Assembly: GCF_014641075.1 (NCBI RefSeq)
Contig: NZ_BMHP01000019.1
Coordinates: forward strand, 1 to 46,122
Length of the DNA stretch: 46,122 nucleotides
Origin: Paenibacillus nasutitermitis
GTDB taxonomy: Bacteria > Bacillota > Bacilli > Paenibacillales > Paenibacillaceae
Reading direction: 5' to 3'
Below are positions 1-7,645 of this stretch, piece by piece (positions within the stretch are counted from its first letter, which is position 1; each line of letters opens with the position of its first letter). The translations under genes were made by a program, and so were the position numbers. The notes below the pieces were generated by a model. The model was not told the DNA's origin, ran no database searches, and saw nothing but the letters and a program-made list of their open reading frames with translations.

Positions 1-299
1 AATTGGGATAATCTGTGTTTTCTAGAGTTCGTATAATTAATCTTTCTGTTAATAATTCCATCTTTAGCCTCCGTTAGAAATATAAATTCGTAACTCCTTT
101 GCTTAAAAGCCGACCTAACGTATAAAACTATTTTACCATTCAAAAAAGTAAGTTCAATATTTTTCCGTCTAAAAGACAAAAGAAAAGACACCAGTCGGAA
201 CTTTTCAAATCTTTTATGTTGCTCTATTCGTTTTCCTCAAGTTCGTCTTTGAATACGCCAATCATCAATAACACCACGACCCTAAATCCGTACTCAAAA
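1..299. other. AT-rich stretch without a supported gene
   Basis: No convincing coding region, RNA or terminator was recognised here. A short open frame starting near 216 has no ribosome-binding site and codes for low-complexity serine-rich sequence, so I treat it as chance. The stretch runs into the decayed recombinase remnant that becomes recognisable from about 300-375. Confidence 0.5.
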
Positions 300-655
300 C
301 AGCTTTCAGCCTGCATACTTGATGATTCAGTCCCGAAAATCAGTATAGCAATGTGTTACACATTATATACGGGCAGATCTAAACACGCTAAAGCCGTTCT
401 TTTATTGGGCCGAAAATAAGAGCAGCTATAAGGGAGCCATCGTTCAATGGGATGACGAACCTAAAGGCGTTAAGGAAGCCGTTAGACAAAATGCCAGAGA
501 AAATCATGAAGGTATTTACATGACAAGTAAAAGTCGAAAACAGTCCAGTTCTGGCTGCGATCAAGGGTTTTTACAGGAGCATGCTGCGCTTAAAAATGTA
601 CTCTCATGAAAACCCGTTGGTGGATTTAGAATGGGAAAACTTGCATTACCAAAAA
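300..655 (+). pseudogene. Tyrosine recombinase (integrase) remnant, frameshifted
   Basis: This is a decayed relative of the recombinase at 8943. Read across two frameshifts it gives the peptide blocks KPFFYWAENKSSYKGAI, QWDDEPKGVKEAVRQ, HEGIYMTSKS and AAIKGFYRSMLRLKMY. These line up with the corresponding blocks of the 8943 gene (EPFFYWLKHKGRYRAS, CWDDEPEAVKEVVRQ, HEGVYLTSKS, SAIKGFYKTMIRLKKY). Only the N-terminal SAM-like DNA-binding part is present and the catalytic domain is missing. About 20 codons present in the 8943 copy are deleted before HEG. The sequence then runs directly into an IS110 transposase tail near 646, which suggests the IS or a rearrangement broke the gene. Matching to the second copy is direct. 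The family name comes from that copy. Confidence 0.7.
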
Positions 656-970
656 CAGCTTATAAAGCTTGTTGGGTTGAATCTGAAAGAGAATACATCT
701 GGAATGCACAAAGGACAGACCAAGATCACCAAGCGGGGAAGGAGGAAGCTACGAGCTTATCTTTTCCGAGTCATACTGCCGCTGGTATCGAAGAATAGGG
801 CCTTTAAGATGCAAACGTTAATCGCGTTGAGAATCAAATTAATTCGAGTGATATTCAACATCATGAAAAAAGACCATGAGTTCAGTGAAGTAAAGATGTT
901 GCAGGAAATCCTTCGATTAAATGTTATAGATACGGCAGCATATCTGACTTCCACCTCATGGACAGGTTGA
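646..970 (+). pseudogene. IS110-family transposase, C-terminal fragment
   Basis: The peptide reads QLIKLVGLNLKENTSGMHKG, then QTKITKRGRRKLRAYLFRVI and LPLVSKNRAF, and ends KMLQEILRL. This is the Tnp_20 (transposase IS116/IS110/IS902) C-terminal domain, and the Ser of the TSG motif is the expected catalytic serine of this DEDD recombinase family. The N-terminal RuvC-like domain is absent. A short internal deletion removes the usual tyrosine-rich segment after NRAF. The sequence past the stop (to about 1075) is probably the IS right end. A complementary N-terminal IS110 fragment lies at 16193, but the two do not make one complete gene. The fragment is not expected to be active. Confidence 0.75.
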
Positions 971-1175
971 ATGAAGGAATGTGGGAGCGTAGACTCTGTG
1001 AGACTTGGGAGGGTTGACCTCCATGAGAGATATGGAGATCCATAAGTGCAACCATACTTTACCTAAGTAACCACTTTCTACTGAATAAGCGAGCTTTCAT
1101 GAGTAAAGTTAATCTTTATAGAGGGAGGTTAGTAACAAAGGATAGCAATCATAGTTTTTCGTCGACGTCGCGGGC

Positions 1176-1204
1176 TTGACAGTGCGATTCGATTTGTGAA
1201 TAAT
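1176..1204 (+). promoter_or_regulatory. Promoter of the TetR gene
   Basis: A consensus -35 TTGACA (1176-1181) is followed after 17 bp by AATAAT (1199-1204). The TetR operator copy at 1214-1225 lies just downstream, where bound repressor would block initiation. The TetR start codon is at 1250 behind a GGGAGG site (1236-1241). Confidence 0.6.
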
Positions 1205-1213
1205 ATGATGTAA

Positions 1214-1225
1214 GTAAGTACTAAC
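1214..1225. promoter_or_regulatory. TetR operator, copy 1
   Basis: GTAAGTACTAAC is a 12-bp dyad with one mismatch. It matches the perfect palindrome at 1857-1868 in front of the efflux gene. Having the same dyad before both the regulator and its neighbour indicates an autoregulated TetR unit. Confidence 0.65.
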
Positions 1226-1249
1226 AAAAGGAAAAGGGAGGAACGATTC

Positions 1250-1834
1250 GTGAACCAGGCAGTGAACACCGGCGACAAGTTGATATTGGCGGCAATCGAC
1301 TTGATTTCGGAACAAGGGTACGACGGGACTACGACGAAGGAGATCGCAGCGGCGGCCGGATTCAGCGAAGTAACGCTGTTTCGGCATTTCGGCAGCAAAG
1401 AGGCGCTGCTCGTCGCCGCGTTCGAGCGGTACCATTACGCCGGCGAAATGACGAAGCTGTTCAACGAACGGCTGACGTGGGACGTGCGGACGGATTTGCT
1501 ATTGATCGGACGGACGTACCATTCGATCATGAACCGAAACCGGAAGCTACTCAATATCTTGAATAAGGGCGGCATCCGGTTGCCCGAGGAAGTGCACAAG
1601 CACGCTTCGCAGCATCCGGTCCAACTGAAGATTCTACTGAGGAATTATTTCTCGACGCTCCTTGAACAAGGGAAAATCGCCCAGGTCGATCCGGAAATTA
1701 CGGCCATGTCGTACATGTGGATGAATTTGGGGGCGTTCAGCAGCAACTTGGTGGAGTCGTCAAATTCGGACGTTACGCTCGACACGTTTATCGAGCGGAG
1801 CGTCGATCTTTTCGCTAGGGCGTTGGCTCCCTAG
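1250..1834 (+). CDS. TetR/AcrR-family transcriptional repressor
   Basis: This 194-residue one-component repressor probably controls itself and the adjacent efflux pump. The N-terminal helix-turn-helix is clear at residues 27-52 (TTKEIAAAAGFSEVTLFRHF, then GSKEAL), and the remainder is a variable ligand-binding domain. The start is GTG at 1250, set by GGGAGG eight bases upstream. The MFS gene begins about 65 bp downstream on the same strand, separated only by a perfect operator palindrome, which supports a local TetR-pump unit with a hydrophobic or antibiotic inducer. GC content and codon use are visibly higher than in the flanking AT-rich sequence. The pair therefore looks acquired as a block. 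The inducer cannot be read from the sequence. Confidence 0.9.
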   Translation: MNQAVNTGDKLILAAIDLISEQGYDGTTTKEIAAAAGFSEVTLFRHFGSKEALLVAAFERYHYAGEMTKLFNERLTWDVRTDLLLIGRTYHSIMNRNRKLLNILNKGGIRLPEEVHKHASQHPVQLKILLRNYFSTLLEQGKIAQVDPEITAMSYMWMNLGAFSSNLVESSNSDVTLDTFIERSVDLFARALAP

Positions 1835-1856
1835 TTTTTCCTTGCATATAATGAAA

Positions 1857-1868
1857 GTTAGTACTAAC
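1857..1868. promoter_or_regulatory. TetR operator, copy 2 (perfect palindrome)
   Basis: GTTAGTACTAAC is a perfect 12-bp palindrome in the gap between the TetR gene and the MFS gene, 18-30 bp before the pump start. The related copy lies in the TetR promoter at 1214-1225. It is the likely binding site of the TetR protein. Confidence 0.7.
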
Positions 1869-1898
1869 ACACATTAAAATGAAAGGATGTTGTCCACA

Positions 1899-3287
1899 TT
1901 GCAGATTTCAACCAAAGAACTCGCCGGCCGGCGCATCATGCGCGTCATGTTTTTTACAGCCATCTTTAGCGCGATGAGCGTGCTAACGTTTAACATCGTG
2001 CTGCCGGAACTGAGAGCAGAATTTCAGATCGACTTGGCCCAGGCGAGTTGGCTTTCCTCCGGCTATCTTCTCGTTTATGCGATCGGAAGCGTCGTTTACG
2101 GTAAGCTGGCGAATCGGTACCGTCTGAAAAATTTGATCACGTTCGGGCTGCTCGCGTTTGCCGTCGGCTCGCTGATCGGCTTCACATCGTCGGGGTTTTG
2201 GCAAGCGTTGGCCAGTCGCCTCCTGCAAGCGGCCGGCGCGTCGGTCGTTCCGGCGGCGGCGATGCTCATTCCGATCCGTTACTTTCCGCCGGAGCGGCGA
2301 GGTGGGGCGATGAGCATGACCGCTGCAGGTTTGGCGCTCGGCACCGCGCTCGGTCCCAGCGTTGCCGCGCTGCTGCTCGCCGTCCTGGATTGGCGCTGGC
2401 TGTTCGTTCCGCCCGTCCTCATTTTGGTGTCGGTGCCGTTTTTTCGAAAATACGTGAACGACGAACCCGCTCCGAGTCCCGGGAAGCTTGATTGGCTCGG
2501 GGGGGCGCTACTTGCCGTGACGGTCGCGCTCGCACTGCTTGGCGCGACCTATTTGTCGGGGTGGTTGTTCGCGGCGGCGGCCCTGACGCTGTGCCTGCTC
2601 GTTTGGCGGCTTGTGACCGCGTCCGAACCGTTCGTGCAGCCGGCGTTGTTCCGGAACCGGAGCTACACGAGCCGATTGGCGATGGCGGCCCTGATTTCCT
2701 GCGTCGCGAGCGGAATGGCGTTATTGCCGCCGGTGCTGCTCGCCGACGTCTACGGGCTCGGGTCCGAATGGATCGGCTTCGCGCTCGTGCCGGCCGCCGT
2801 CATCTCGTCCGCACTGAGCCGCATTGGCGGGAAGCTGGCCGACCGGAGGGGGGACGCCAGCCTGTACACGGTCGCATCCGGGCTACTTATGCTCTGTTTC
2901 GTGCTGCTCGCTGCATTTTCCGGTACGGCGCCTGTTTGGACGATTCCGTTGTTCCTGGTATTCGGCAACGTCGGCCAAACGTTCATCCAAGTCGCCATTT
3001 CCAGCTCGCTATCCAAATCGTTGTCGAAAGAGCAGGCTGGCGTTGGCATGGGGCTGTTTCAGATGATGAATGGTATCGCTGCAACCATGGCCGCGATCGT
3101 CTACGGCTTACTGATCGAGATGGAAGCACGCGGCTGGAACCCGCTCGCCGCGGGTGCGAACGCCGGAATGTACGCCAACGTGTTTTTAGGCTTCCTGATC
3201 CTACATGCGGGATTGCTGGCGTATTACCGGATACGGATCCATCCGGGCCGACAGACTGAGCCGCAGCTGTCGGCCAAAGGGAGGTGA
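1899..3287 (+). CDS. MFS drug efflux transporter, DHA2-like
   Basis: This is an integral-membrane proton/drug antiporter of about 462 residues. It is dominated by hydrophobic helices. The antiporter motif C region (LALGTALGPSVAALLLAV) and a preceding LLQAAGASVVPAAAMLIPIR segment match the DHA2/TetA(L)-type 14-helix group. I prefer TTG at 1899, because the AAAGGA site (1882-1887) abuts the in-frame ATG at 1887 with no spacing. The gene follows the TetR gene and its operator, so it is probably repressed by it. The 3' end overlaps the ribosome-binding site of a clipped DUF5519 gene. GC-rich codon use matches the TetR gene. The drug specificity is unknown. A second long frame inside (2198-3259) is a GC-driven shadow. 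Confidence 0.88.
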   Translation: MQISTKELAGRRIMRVMFFTAIFSAMSVLTFNIVLPELRAEFQIDLAQASWLSSGYLLVYAIGSVVYGKLANRYRLKNLITFGLLAFAVGSLIGFTSSGFWQALASRLLQAAGASVVPAAAMLIPIRYFPPERRGGAMSMTAAGLALGTALGPSVAALLLAVLDWRWLFVPPVLILVSVPFFRKYVNDEPAPSPGKLDWLGGALLAVTVALALLGATYLSGWLFAAAALTLCLLVWRLVTASEPFVQPALFRNRSYTSRLAMAALISCVASGMALLPPVLLADVYGLGSEWIGFALVPAAVISSALSRIGGKLADRRGDASLYTVASGLLMLCFVLLAAFSGTAPVWTIPLFLVFGNVGQTFIQVAISSSLSKSLSKEQAGVGMGLFQMMNGIAATMAAIVYGLLIEMEARGWNPLAAGANAGMYANVFLGFLILHAGLLAYYRIRIHPGRQTEPQLSAKGR

Positions 3288-3294
3288 AGGTGTT

Positions 3295-3408
3295 ATGGCG
3301 AAAACGGACGGAACTACACTAGTCGAAACTGTTCGTTCTTGGCCCGGCGTGTCGTTTCGGCCGCATCGGTTCGGCGGGACACTGAAGAAGGGAGTAAGCA
3401 GCCATTAA
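3295..3408 (+). pseudogene. DUF5519 (luciferase-like) protein, N-terminal fragment
   Basis: ATG at 3295 follows GGGAGGTG (3280-3287), which overlaps the MFS stop, so it was translationally coupled to the pump. The peptide contains TLVETVRSWPGVSFRPHRFG, the start of the small DUF5519 luciferase-domain family. It then runs into unrelated residues and stops after 37 codons, against the usual 130 or more. The homology break near 3380 marks the right edge of the GC-rich block. Family assignment rests on memory of the SWPGV-RPHRFGG signature. Confidence 0.55.
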
Positions 3409-3845
3409 TATCCGTTATTAAGCGGATTCTTGTTTAATCGGCCCATATTTACCTCTTGATTAGGTGAAGAGAACAGGGGCTGTTTGTTGGAGAAAGAATC
3501 ATCAGTGCTTGTTAACGAGCACGAGAGCGTCATGATAAGGCTGCCATCAATTCATTCAATAGTGACAAGGATTTAACCGGATTAATGACATAACTGTTAA
3601 TAACGTTACATAATGTCCAGGGATAGACGGTGTATGTAGTCCAGATATTGACGACTATTCTGGTATTAAGGGAAGGGGGAGGAACGCCTGCTGGCGTTCC
3701 TCCCATACCCATACCTACATCTCGATCTTATATGTTTCTTGCTTTCTAAGGTTAAATCGGACACTCCCCAAATCTACCAAAGAGGTCGTAGTGGGGAAGT
3801 TTGCATTGTAAGTCAATCCGCTGACGAATCGCCGTGTAGATTGCA
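3409..3845. other. Intergenic stretch, no gene seen
   Basis: No supported coding region here. It contains a perfect 12-bp-stem hairpin (3677-3704) and ends at a partial copy of the GACAAGAAC element. Confidence 0.5.
3677..3704. other. Perfect 12-bp hairpin
   Basis: GGGAGGAACGCC, loop TGCT, GGCGTTCCTCCC. Twelve perfect pairs with a tetraloop and no following T-run, so it is not a standard intrinsic terminator. It could be a cassette-type hairpin, an IS end or an RNA stem. Confidence 0.55.
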
Positions 3846-3854
3846 TCCTAAGTG

Positions 3855-3943
3855 CCGGGTGACAAGAACATGATCTCATTCCCGGCGGACTGCAGGAAAG
3901 TGGAGATCTTAACGACTACGCTAACGAAGAACGTTAGCTGCAT
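3855..3943 (+). repeat. Partial GACAAGAAC element plus CTAACG core site
   Basis: Only the last GACAAGAAC unit (3861-3869) and its tail are present. The tail (GGACTGCAGGAAAGTGGAG, then ATCTTAACGACTA) is almost identical to those at 19800-19832 and 38473-38508. It leads into GCTAACG-AAGAA-CGTTAGC (3920-3938), a perfect 7-bp inverted repeat with a 5-bp spacer. The same core appears at 39316 in the cassette array. Confidence 0.75.
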
Positions 3944-3953
3944 AAAGACAGAC

Positions 3954-3988
3954 AAACAAAGCAGGAGCCTTGGCGACCTGCTTTGTTT
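3954..3988 (+). repeat. Cassette-type hairpin next to the CTAACG core
   Basis: AAACAAAGCAGG and CCTGCTTTGTTT form a perfect 12-bp stem around an 11-nt loop (AGCCTTGGCGA). It sits 16 bases after the CTAACG core, the same layout as the hairpins between the cassette genes at 39-44 kb. The truncated group II intron maturase begins immediately at its 3' foot. Confidence 0.65.
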
Positions 3989-4965
3989 ATTATTCGAGCC
4001 GTTCTTCTCGAACGGAAGCTACGGCTACCGTCCGGGGCGCAGTGCGCAACAAGCGATTCGAAAAGTCAAAACGTATGCCGGGCAGGGATACGGCCATGCG
4101 GTTGAAATCGATCTGTCGAAATACTTCGACACGTTGAACCAGAGCTTCTTTTGAAGTTGCTGCGCAAACAAATCCAGGATAAACGCATCATCGACCTGAT
4201 CAAGAAATATCTGAAAAGCGGAGTCATGGAGAACGGCGTGCGCCGGGCAACGGAGGAAGGAGCGCCCCAGTGTGGGCCGTTGTCCCCACTTTTGGCAAAC
4301 GTCTATCTGAACGAATTCGATCAGGAGATGGAAAGCCGAGGCGTGAGGGTCATCCGCTATGTGGATGACATCGTCGTGCTTGCGAAGAGCAAGCGGGCAG
4401 CCATGCGACTGCTGGGATCCAGCCGGACGTATTTGGAACAGAAGCTAAAGCTCCAAATGAACACGCGGAAGAGCAAGGTCGTCAGTGTTGTGGCGCAGAA
4501 ACATGTCAAATTCCTTGGATTCGCGTGAGGGAAGAACGGAAAGGGCGTATACGTACGCGTACATCGCCAATCCCTAACCAAGGCAAAGAAGAAGCTGAAG
4601 GAACTAACGAGTCGAAGTCAAGGGAGAAATGCCCGACAGGTGATAGAGAACGTGAAAGTCTATATTCGCGGTTGGATCGGCTATTTCTACGTAGCAGACA
4701 TGAAACGAATCCTGCAAGGATGGAACGAATGGCTGCGAAGACGGATGCGGAGGTAGATCTGGAAGCAATGGAAGAAGCCGAGGTCGAAGGTGCAAAACCT
4801 GCGAAAGCTGGAAGTGCCGGAGGGGCAGGCCTACTAATGGCTACTGGCGAATAGCCGGAAGCGCAGTATTGAATCGCTCTGTAACAAACGAAAGGCTCGC
4901 ACAGGCAGGGTAATATGACTTCCCTGCCCAGTACGAGCGTTTACGTCAATTGCACTCAAGCGGTT
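3989..4965 (+). pseudogene. ltrA: Group II intron reverse transcriptase/maturase, broken
   Basis: RT motifs are read through several frames. NGSYGYRPGRSAQQAI and AVEIDLSKYFDTLNQ are followed by a frameshift near 4150. Next come RRATEEGAPQCGPLSPLLAN and RVIRYVDDIVVLAKS, where the catalytic box is YVDD rather than the usual YADD. After another frame change near 4522 the maturase domain follows: YIRGWIGYFYVADMKRIL, then LQGWNEWLRRRMR. An in-frame stop comes next, and the usual C-terminal YWRIAGS motif also leads to a stop. The 5' end of the protein and the intron domains I-III are missing, so no mobility is expected. Domain V follows at 4966. The fragment abuts a hairpin, and group IIC introns are known to insert beside terminator or attC hairpins. 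Confidence 0.85.
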
Positions 4966-5020
4966 GAACCGCCGTATACCGAACGGTACGTACGGTGGTG
5001 TGGAAGGTCGGCCACTCAAT
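4966..5020 (+). ncRNA. Group II intron domains V and VI (3' end)
   Basis: GAACCGCCGTATACC, GAACGGTACG and TACGGTGGTG fold as the domain V hairpin typical of bacterial IIC-type introns, with the CCGTA/TACGG arms. A short GAAGGTCGGCC helix and ACTCAATTT follow as a plausible domain VI and 3' splice region. This fixes the intron right end near 5020. The glycosidase remnant on the opposite strand starts there. Confidence 0.7.
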
Positions 5021-5021
5021 T

Positions 5022-5728
5022 TTGGGCTTTAACGGGAGTTTCGTTAAGAAAACAGTGGTCAGACAAACCATACTTACGGCCGGAGCATTAACCGAAATCG
5101 TACCTGTATTACCGGAGTTTACAAATCCTTCATTCGACAATTTGCCGCTGCCGTCGGCATTCCAAATGACCACAATAAAATTCGTGTTGGCCGGCAAATC
5201 TCCGATGCTGAACGACGCCGCGTCTTGATCGGTGCTTAACGCGAACAGGGTCAATTCGCTATTCGGACCTTTATACGGAGTGATCAGTTTGGCCCCTGAA
5301 GTGCCGTTGTAGCCGAGCACCTGCCAACCTACACTTGTTGCATTTCCAAAGAGCCATTCCATGTAGTAAGCAGGGCGAAGGGGCCAACGATCCTGACCGG
5401 GTTCTGGGTTGAATTGATATCCAATCAGCGAGTAATCCTGATAGCCCATATCATACTGGGCGCGGATATTGGTTTCGCTAATTGGCGTATAGCTTCCATC
5501 GCTGTTTTTGTAATAACCGAAAAGTGTTTGCTTCAGAGCGCCATTCTGATATGGATTTGGATCAAAAATTTTACTGCCGTCGTCATATGTTTTTTGACCC
5601 CGAACGCCCTACTCAGTAACAAATAGCTGTTTGCGCTTTTCCGGTGCAATGGTATTGTAATTTGCTTTAATACCGATCAACCGCGACTCGTTTCTCCTAT
5701 CAACGTGGTCATAAGAAGCTTTTTTCAT
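5022..5728 (-). pseudogene. Glycoside hydrolase fragment, interrupted
   Basis: On the minus strand an ATG (5728) with AGAGGAGAA upstream starts MKKASYDHVDRRNESRLIGI. It continues QLFVTE, an in-frame TAG stop near 5612, then GVRGQKTYDDGSKIFDPNPY and RPAYYMEWLFGNATSVGWQV. The VTE-stop-GVRG block looks like a retaining-glycosidase nucleophile strand (VTEYG) with a mutated codon. The C-terminal part resembles the all-beta domain that closes many secreted glycosidases. There is no signal peptide, so an in-frame deletion probably joined the original start to a distal segment. The 3' end is cut by the group II intron near 5021. The family could not be fixed. Confidence 0.5.
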
Positions 5729-6018
5729 CTCAAATTCTCCTCTAATAATCTCTCTTTTTCACTAGTATTCCCACAAAAAATAGATTCTAGAACTCTAACA
5801 CAGAAAAGAGAAATTCATAGGATTCAAAATCAAATAATTAAATGTTTATAAAACTGAATACTTTAAACGACGCGTTCGGATTGTTCAAATTGAAACAGTG
5901 TAGCTATCCTTTAAAGTCATCTGATCATCCAATTATATAAAGACCTACAGAAATTCTTAGTCTTCAAATGTTTGACAAAAATTATTTATGTAACTATTAT
6001 GATTACATAAAGAGAGGG
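5729..6018. other. AT-rich intergenic region
   Basis: This region separates the minus-strand glycosidase remnant from the plus-strand Rrf2 gene and should hold their divergent promoters. No clear operator was recognised. Confidence 0.4.
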
Positions 6019-6462
6019 GTGATCAAAGTCAAAATCAGCGCTAGATTCTCTGTAGCGATTCATATACTGAGTATGTTGTCGATAGGAAAAAATACTATTT
6101 GTACTTCTGAGCTGGTGGCGAGCAGTGTAAAAACAAATCCGGTAGTTATTCGTCGAGTAACCGGTATGTTGAAAAAAGCAGGCTTCGTCAATGTAAATTT
6201 AGGTTACGGGGGAACAACTCTTTTAAAGCCAATTGACCAGATAACCTTGCTTGACGTATATCGGGCGGTTGATGTTATGAAAGAGGGGCAGTTGTTTCAG
6301 ATTCATGAAAATACAGAACTGTCCTGCATTGTTGGAGCTAATATTCAAAATGTTCTTTCGATTATATTTAAAAAAGTTGAAATTTCTATGGAAGATGTTC
6401 TCGCTAGCTTCACCATACAAGATGTTGTAGATGATTTAATAAAAAAAGGCACAGTCGGATAA
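6019..6462 (+). CDS. Rrf2-family transcriptional regulator (YwnA-like)
   Basis: This winged-helix regulator has 147 residues from GTG 6019. The N-terminus KISARFSVAIHILSML is the Rrf2 signature, followed by the recognition-helix region ELVASSVKTNPVVIRRVTGM and a wing with GYGGTTLLKP. Only one cysteine is found in the usual cluster region (ELSCIVGANIQ), so the [2Fe-2S] cluster of IscR/NsrR is not expected and the YwnA-type branch fits better. Frame and homology favour GTG 6019 over an upstream ATG at 5968, whose extra N-terminus is outside the family. The NmrA-like gene at 6699 follows on the same strand, which recalls the ywnA-ywnB pairing of Bacillus. It is a likely redox or electrophile sensor (inference). 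Confidence 0.85.
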   Translation: MIKVKISARFSVAIHILSMLSIGKNTICTSELVASSVKTNPVVIRRVTGMLKKAGFVNVNLGYGGTTLLKPIDQITLLDVYRAVDVMKEGQLFQIHENTELSCIVGANIQNVLSIIFKKVEISMEDVLASFTIQDVVDDLIKKGTVG

Positions 6463-6483
6463 ATGTCTTTTTTTTAGATCTTT

Positions 6484-6510
6484 ATGTAACCGTAACGGTT
6501 ACGGTTACAT
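6484..6510. promoter_or_regulatory. 27-bp perfect palindrome, putative operator
   Basis: ATGTAACCGTAAC, a central G, then GTTACGGTTACAT: two perfect 13-bp arms. It lies 22 bp after the Rrf2 gene and 189 bp before the NmrA-like gene. Each arm contains the repeat GTAAC twice. There is no T-run after it, so an operator (for the Rrf2 protein or another dimer pair) is more likely than a terminator. Confidence 0.6.
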
Positions 6511-6698
6511 CGAATCGAACGCTCAGGTATCAATGCTTCAAACAATATTCAGATAGAAAGAGGGCATTGTTTTTGACTGTGTTGATCTTGTTCTTTGAGC
6601 CGGTCATACAACTGGTAAAGGATTCGGAAAATTTTGTGATCAGTTTCTGGTTGTAAGGTTAAGCAAATTATAAATCAAAATTAAAAGGGGAAATTAAA

Positions 6699-7580
6699 AT
6701 GGGTAAAATTCTTATTACTGGAGCAACAGGTAATCTCGGCAGCAGGACACTAGATCTTCTGCTTAAAAAAGTTCCGTCAAATCAGGTCGCTGTATTGGTA
6801 CGTGATCCAGAATCTGAAAAAATAGAAAGGTTTGTTAAAGAAGGTGTGGAAGCGCACCGTGGCGACTATTTTGATTATAACTCTCTTCTACGAGCTTTTG
6901 ATGGTGTTGAAAAAGTTATGCTCATTTCCGCGGTAGCATTTACCGATCGCAATACACAACATTTCAACGTCATCGCTGCTGCAAAGCAGGCTGGGGTTAA
7001 GCAAGTGATCTTCACGTCGATCATACGAAAAGAAAATTCAAATCTTATTTTGCCCGAAGTAACGATGTCAGACTTATTTGCTGAACAAACGCTTAAAGCA
7101 TCCGGATTAGACTATACAATCCTGCGGAATCCACCATATCTTGAAGCCATGAATTCGTTCTCTGGAGATGCACTTAAATTTGGAGGTGTGCGAGTACCAG
7201 AGGGTTCCGGTAAAGTAGCCGCTGCATCTCTGGATGATTTGGCGGCAGCCAACGTGGCTGTTCTCACCCAAAACGGGCACGAAAATAATACATATCATCT
7301 AAGTGGCAGCGAGGCAAGTTCTTTTGCAGACATCGCTGAAGCCATCTCGGAGATTAGTGAGGAAAATATCACTTATGCGACCATTAGCGAAAATGATTAT
7401 CTTGAAGTCATGGGCCGGCCTGCTGTTACGAATGATTTCTTATTAGGCTGGGTGCGAGCAATCAACTCTGGAGAATTCTCGGAAACGTCTGGGGATCTTG
7501 AACGTCTAATTGGCCGAAAACCAATGACATATAAGGAATTCTTTAAAAAACAAATATCCCTTTCTAAAGTTGAAGATTGA
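6699..7580 (+). CDS. NmrA-like NAD(P)-dependent oxidoreductase (QorB-like)
   Basis: This atypical short-chain dehydrogenase of 293 residues has the N-terminal dinucleotide motif GATGNLGSRT (residues 7-16). It also has a second strand ending VRDPES, as in NmrA/HSCARG and type-2 quinone oxidoreductases. The typical NPPYLE segment follows, and a C-terminal EFFKK helix closes the fold. ATG 6699 is preceded by AAAAGGGGA. Its likely role is NAD(P)H-dependent reduction of quinones or electrophiles, or redox sensing. The Rrf2 gene and the long palindrome lie upstream, and an MDR-family reductase lies 65 bp downstream. The three form a plausible electrophile/quinone-stress unit. The substrate is unknown. 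Confidence 0.85.
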   Translation: MGKILITGATGNLGSRTLDLLLKKVPSNQVAVLVRDPESEKIERFVKEGVEAHRGDYFDYNSLLRAFDGVEKVMLISAVAFTDRNTQHFNVIAAAKQAGVKQVIFTSIIRKENSNLILPEVTMSDLFAEQTLKASGLDYTILRNPPYLEAMNSFSGDALKFGGVRVPEGSGKVAAASLDDLAAANVAVLTQNGHENNTYHLSGSEASSFADIAEAISEISEENITYATISENDYLEVMGRPAVTNDFLLGWVRAINSGEFSETSGDLERLIGRKPMTYKEFFKKQISLSKVED

Positions 7581-7645
7581 AAGCTGGCATGTTACTAACG
7601 TAACTCTGTATAAAAAAATTGAGTTGTTTGCAAGGAGGACATGCT

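Noticed and set aside
216..419. Open frame of 67 codons
   Set aside because: No ribosome-binding site, low complexity, and its 3' part overlaps the recombinase remnant in another frame.
2198..3259. Long second reading frames (about 97 and 255 codons) inside the MFS gene
   Set aside because: Arginine-rich composition caused by high GC in a shifted frame; no ribosome-binding site or family signal.
3205..3408. 67-codon frame spanning the end of the MFS gene
   Set aside because: Only the part from ATG 3295 has a ribosome-binding site and family-like residues; the upstream part overlaps the MFS gene.
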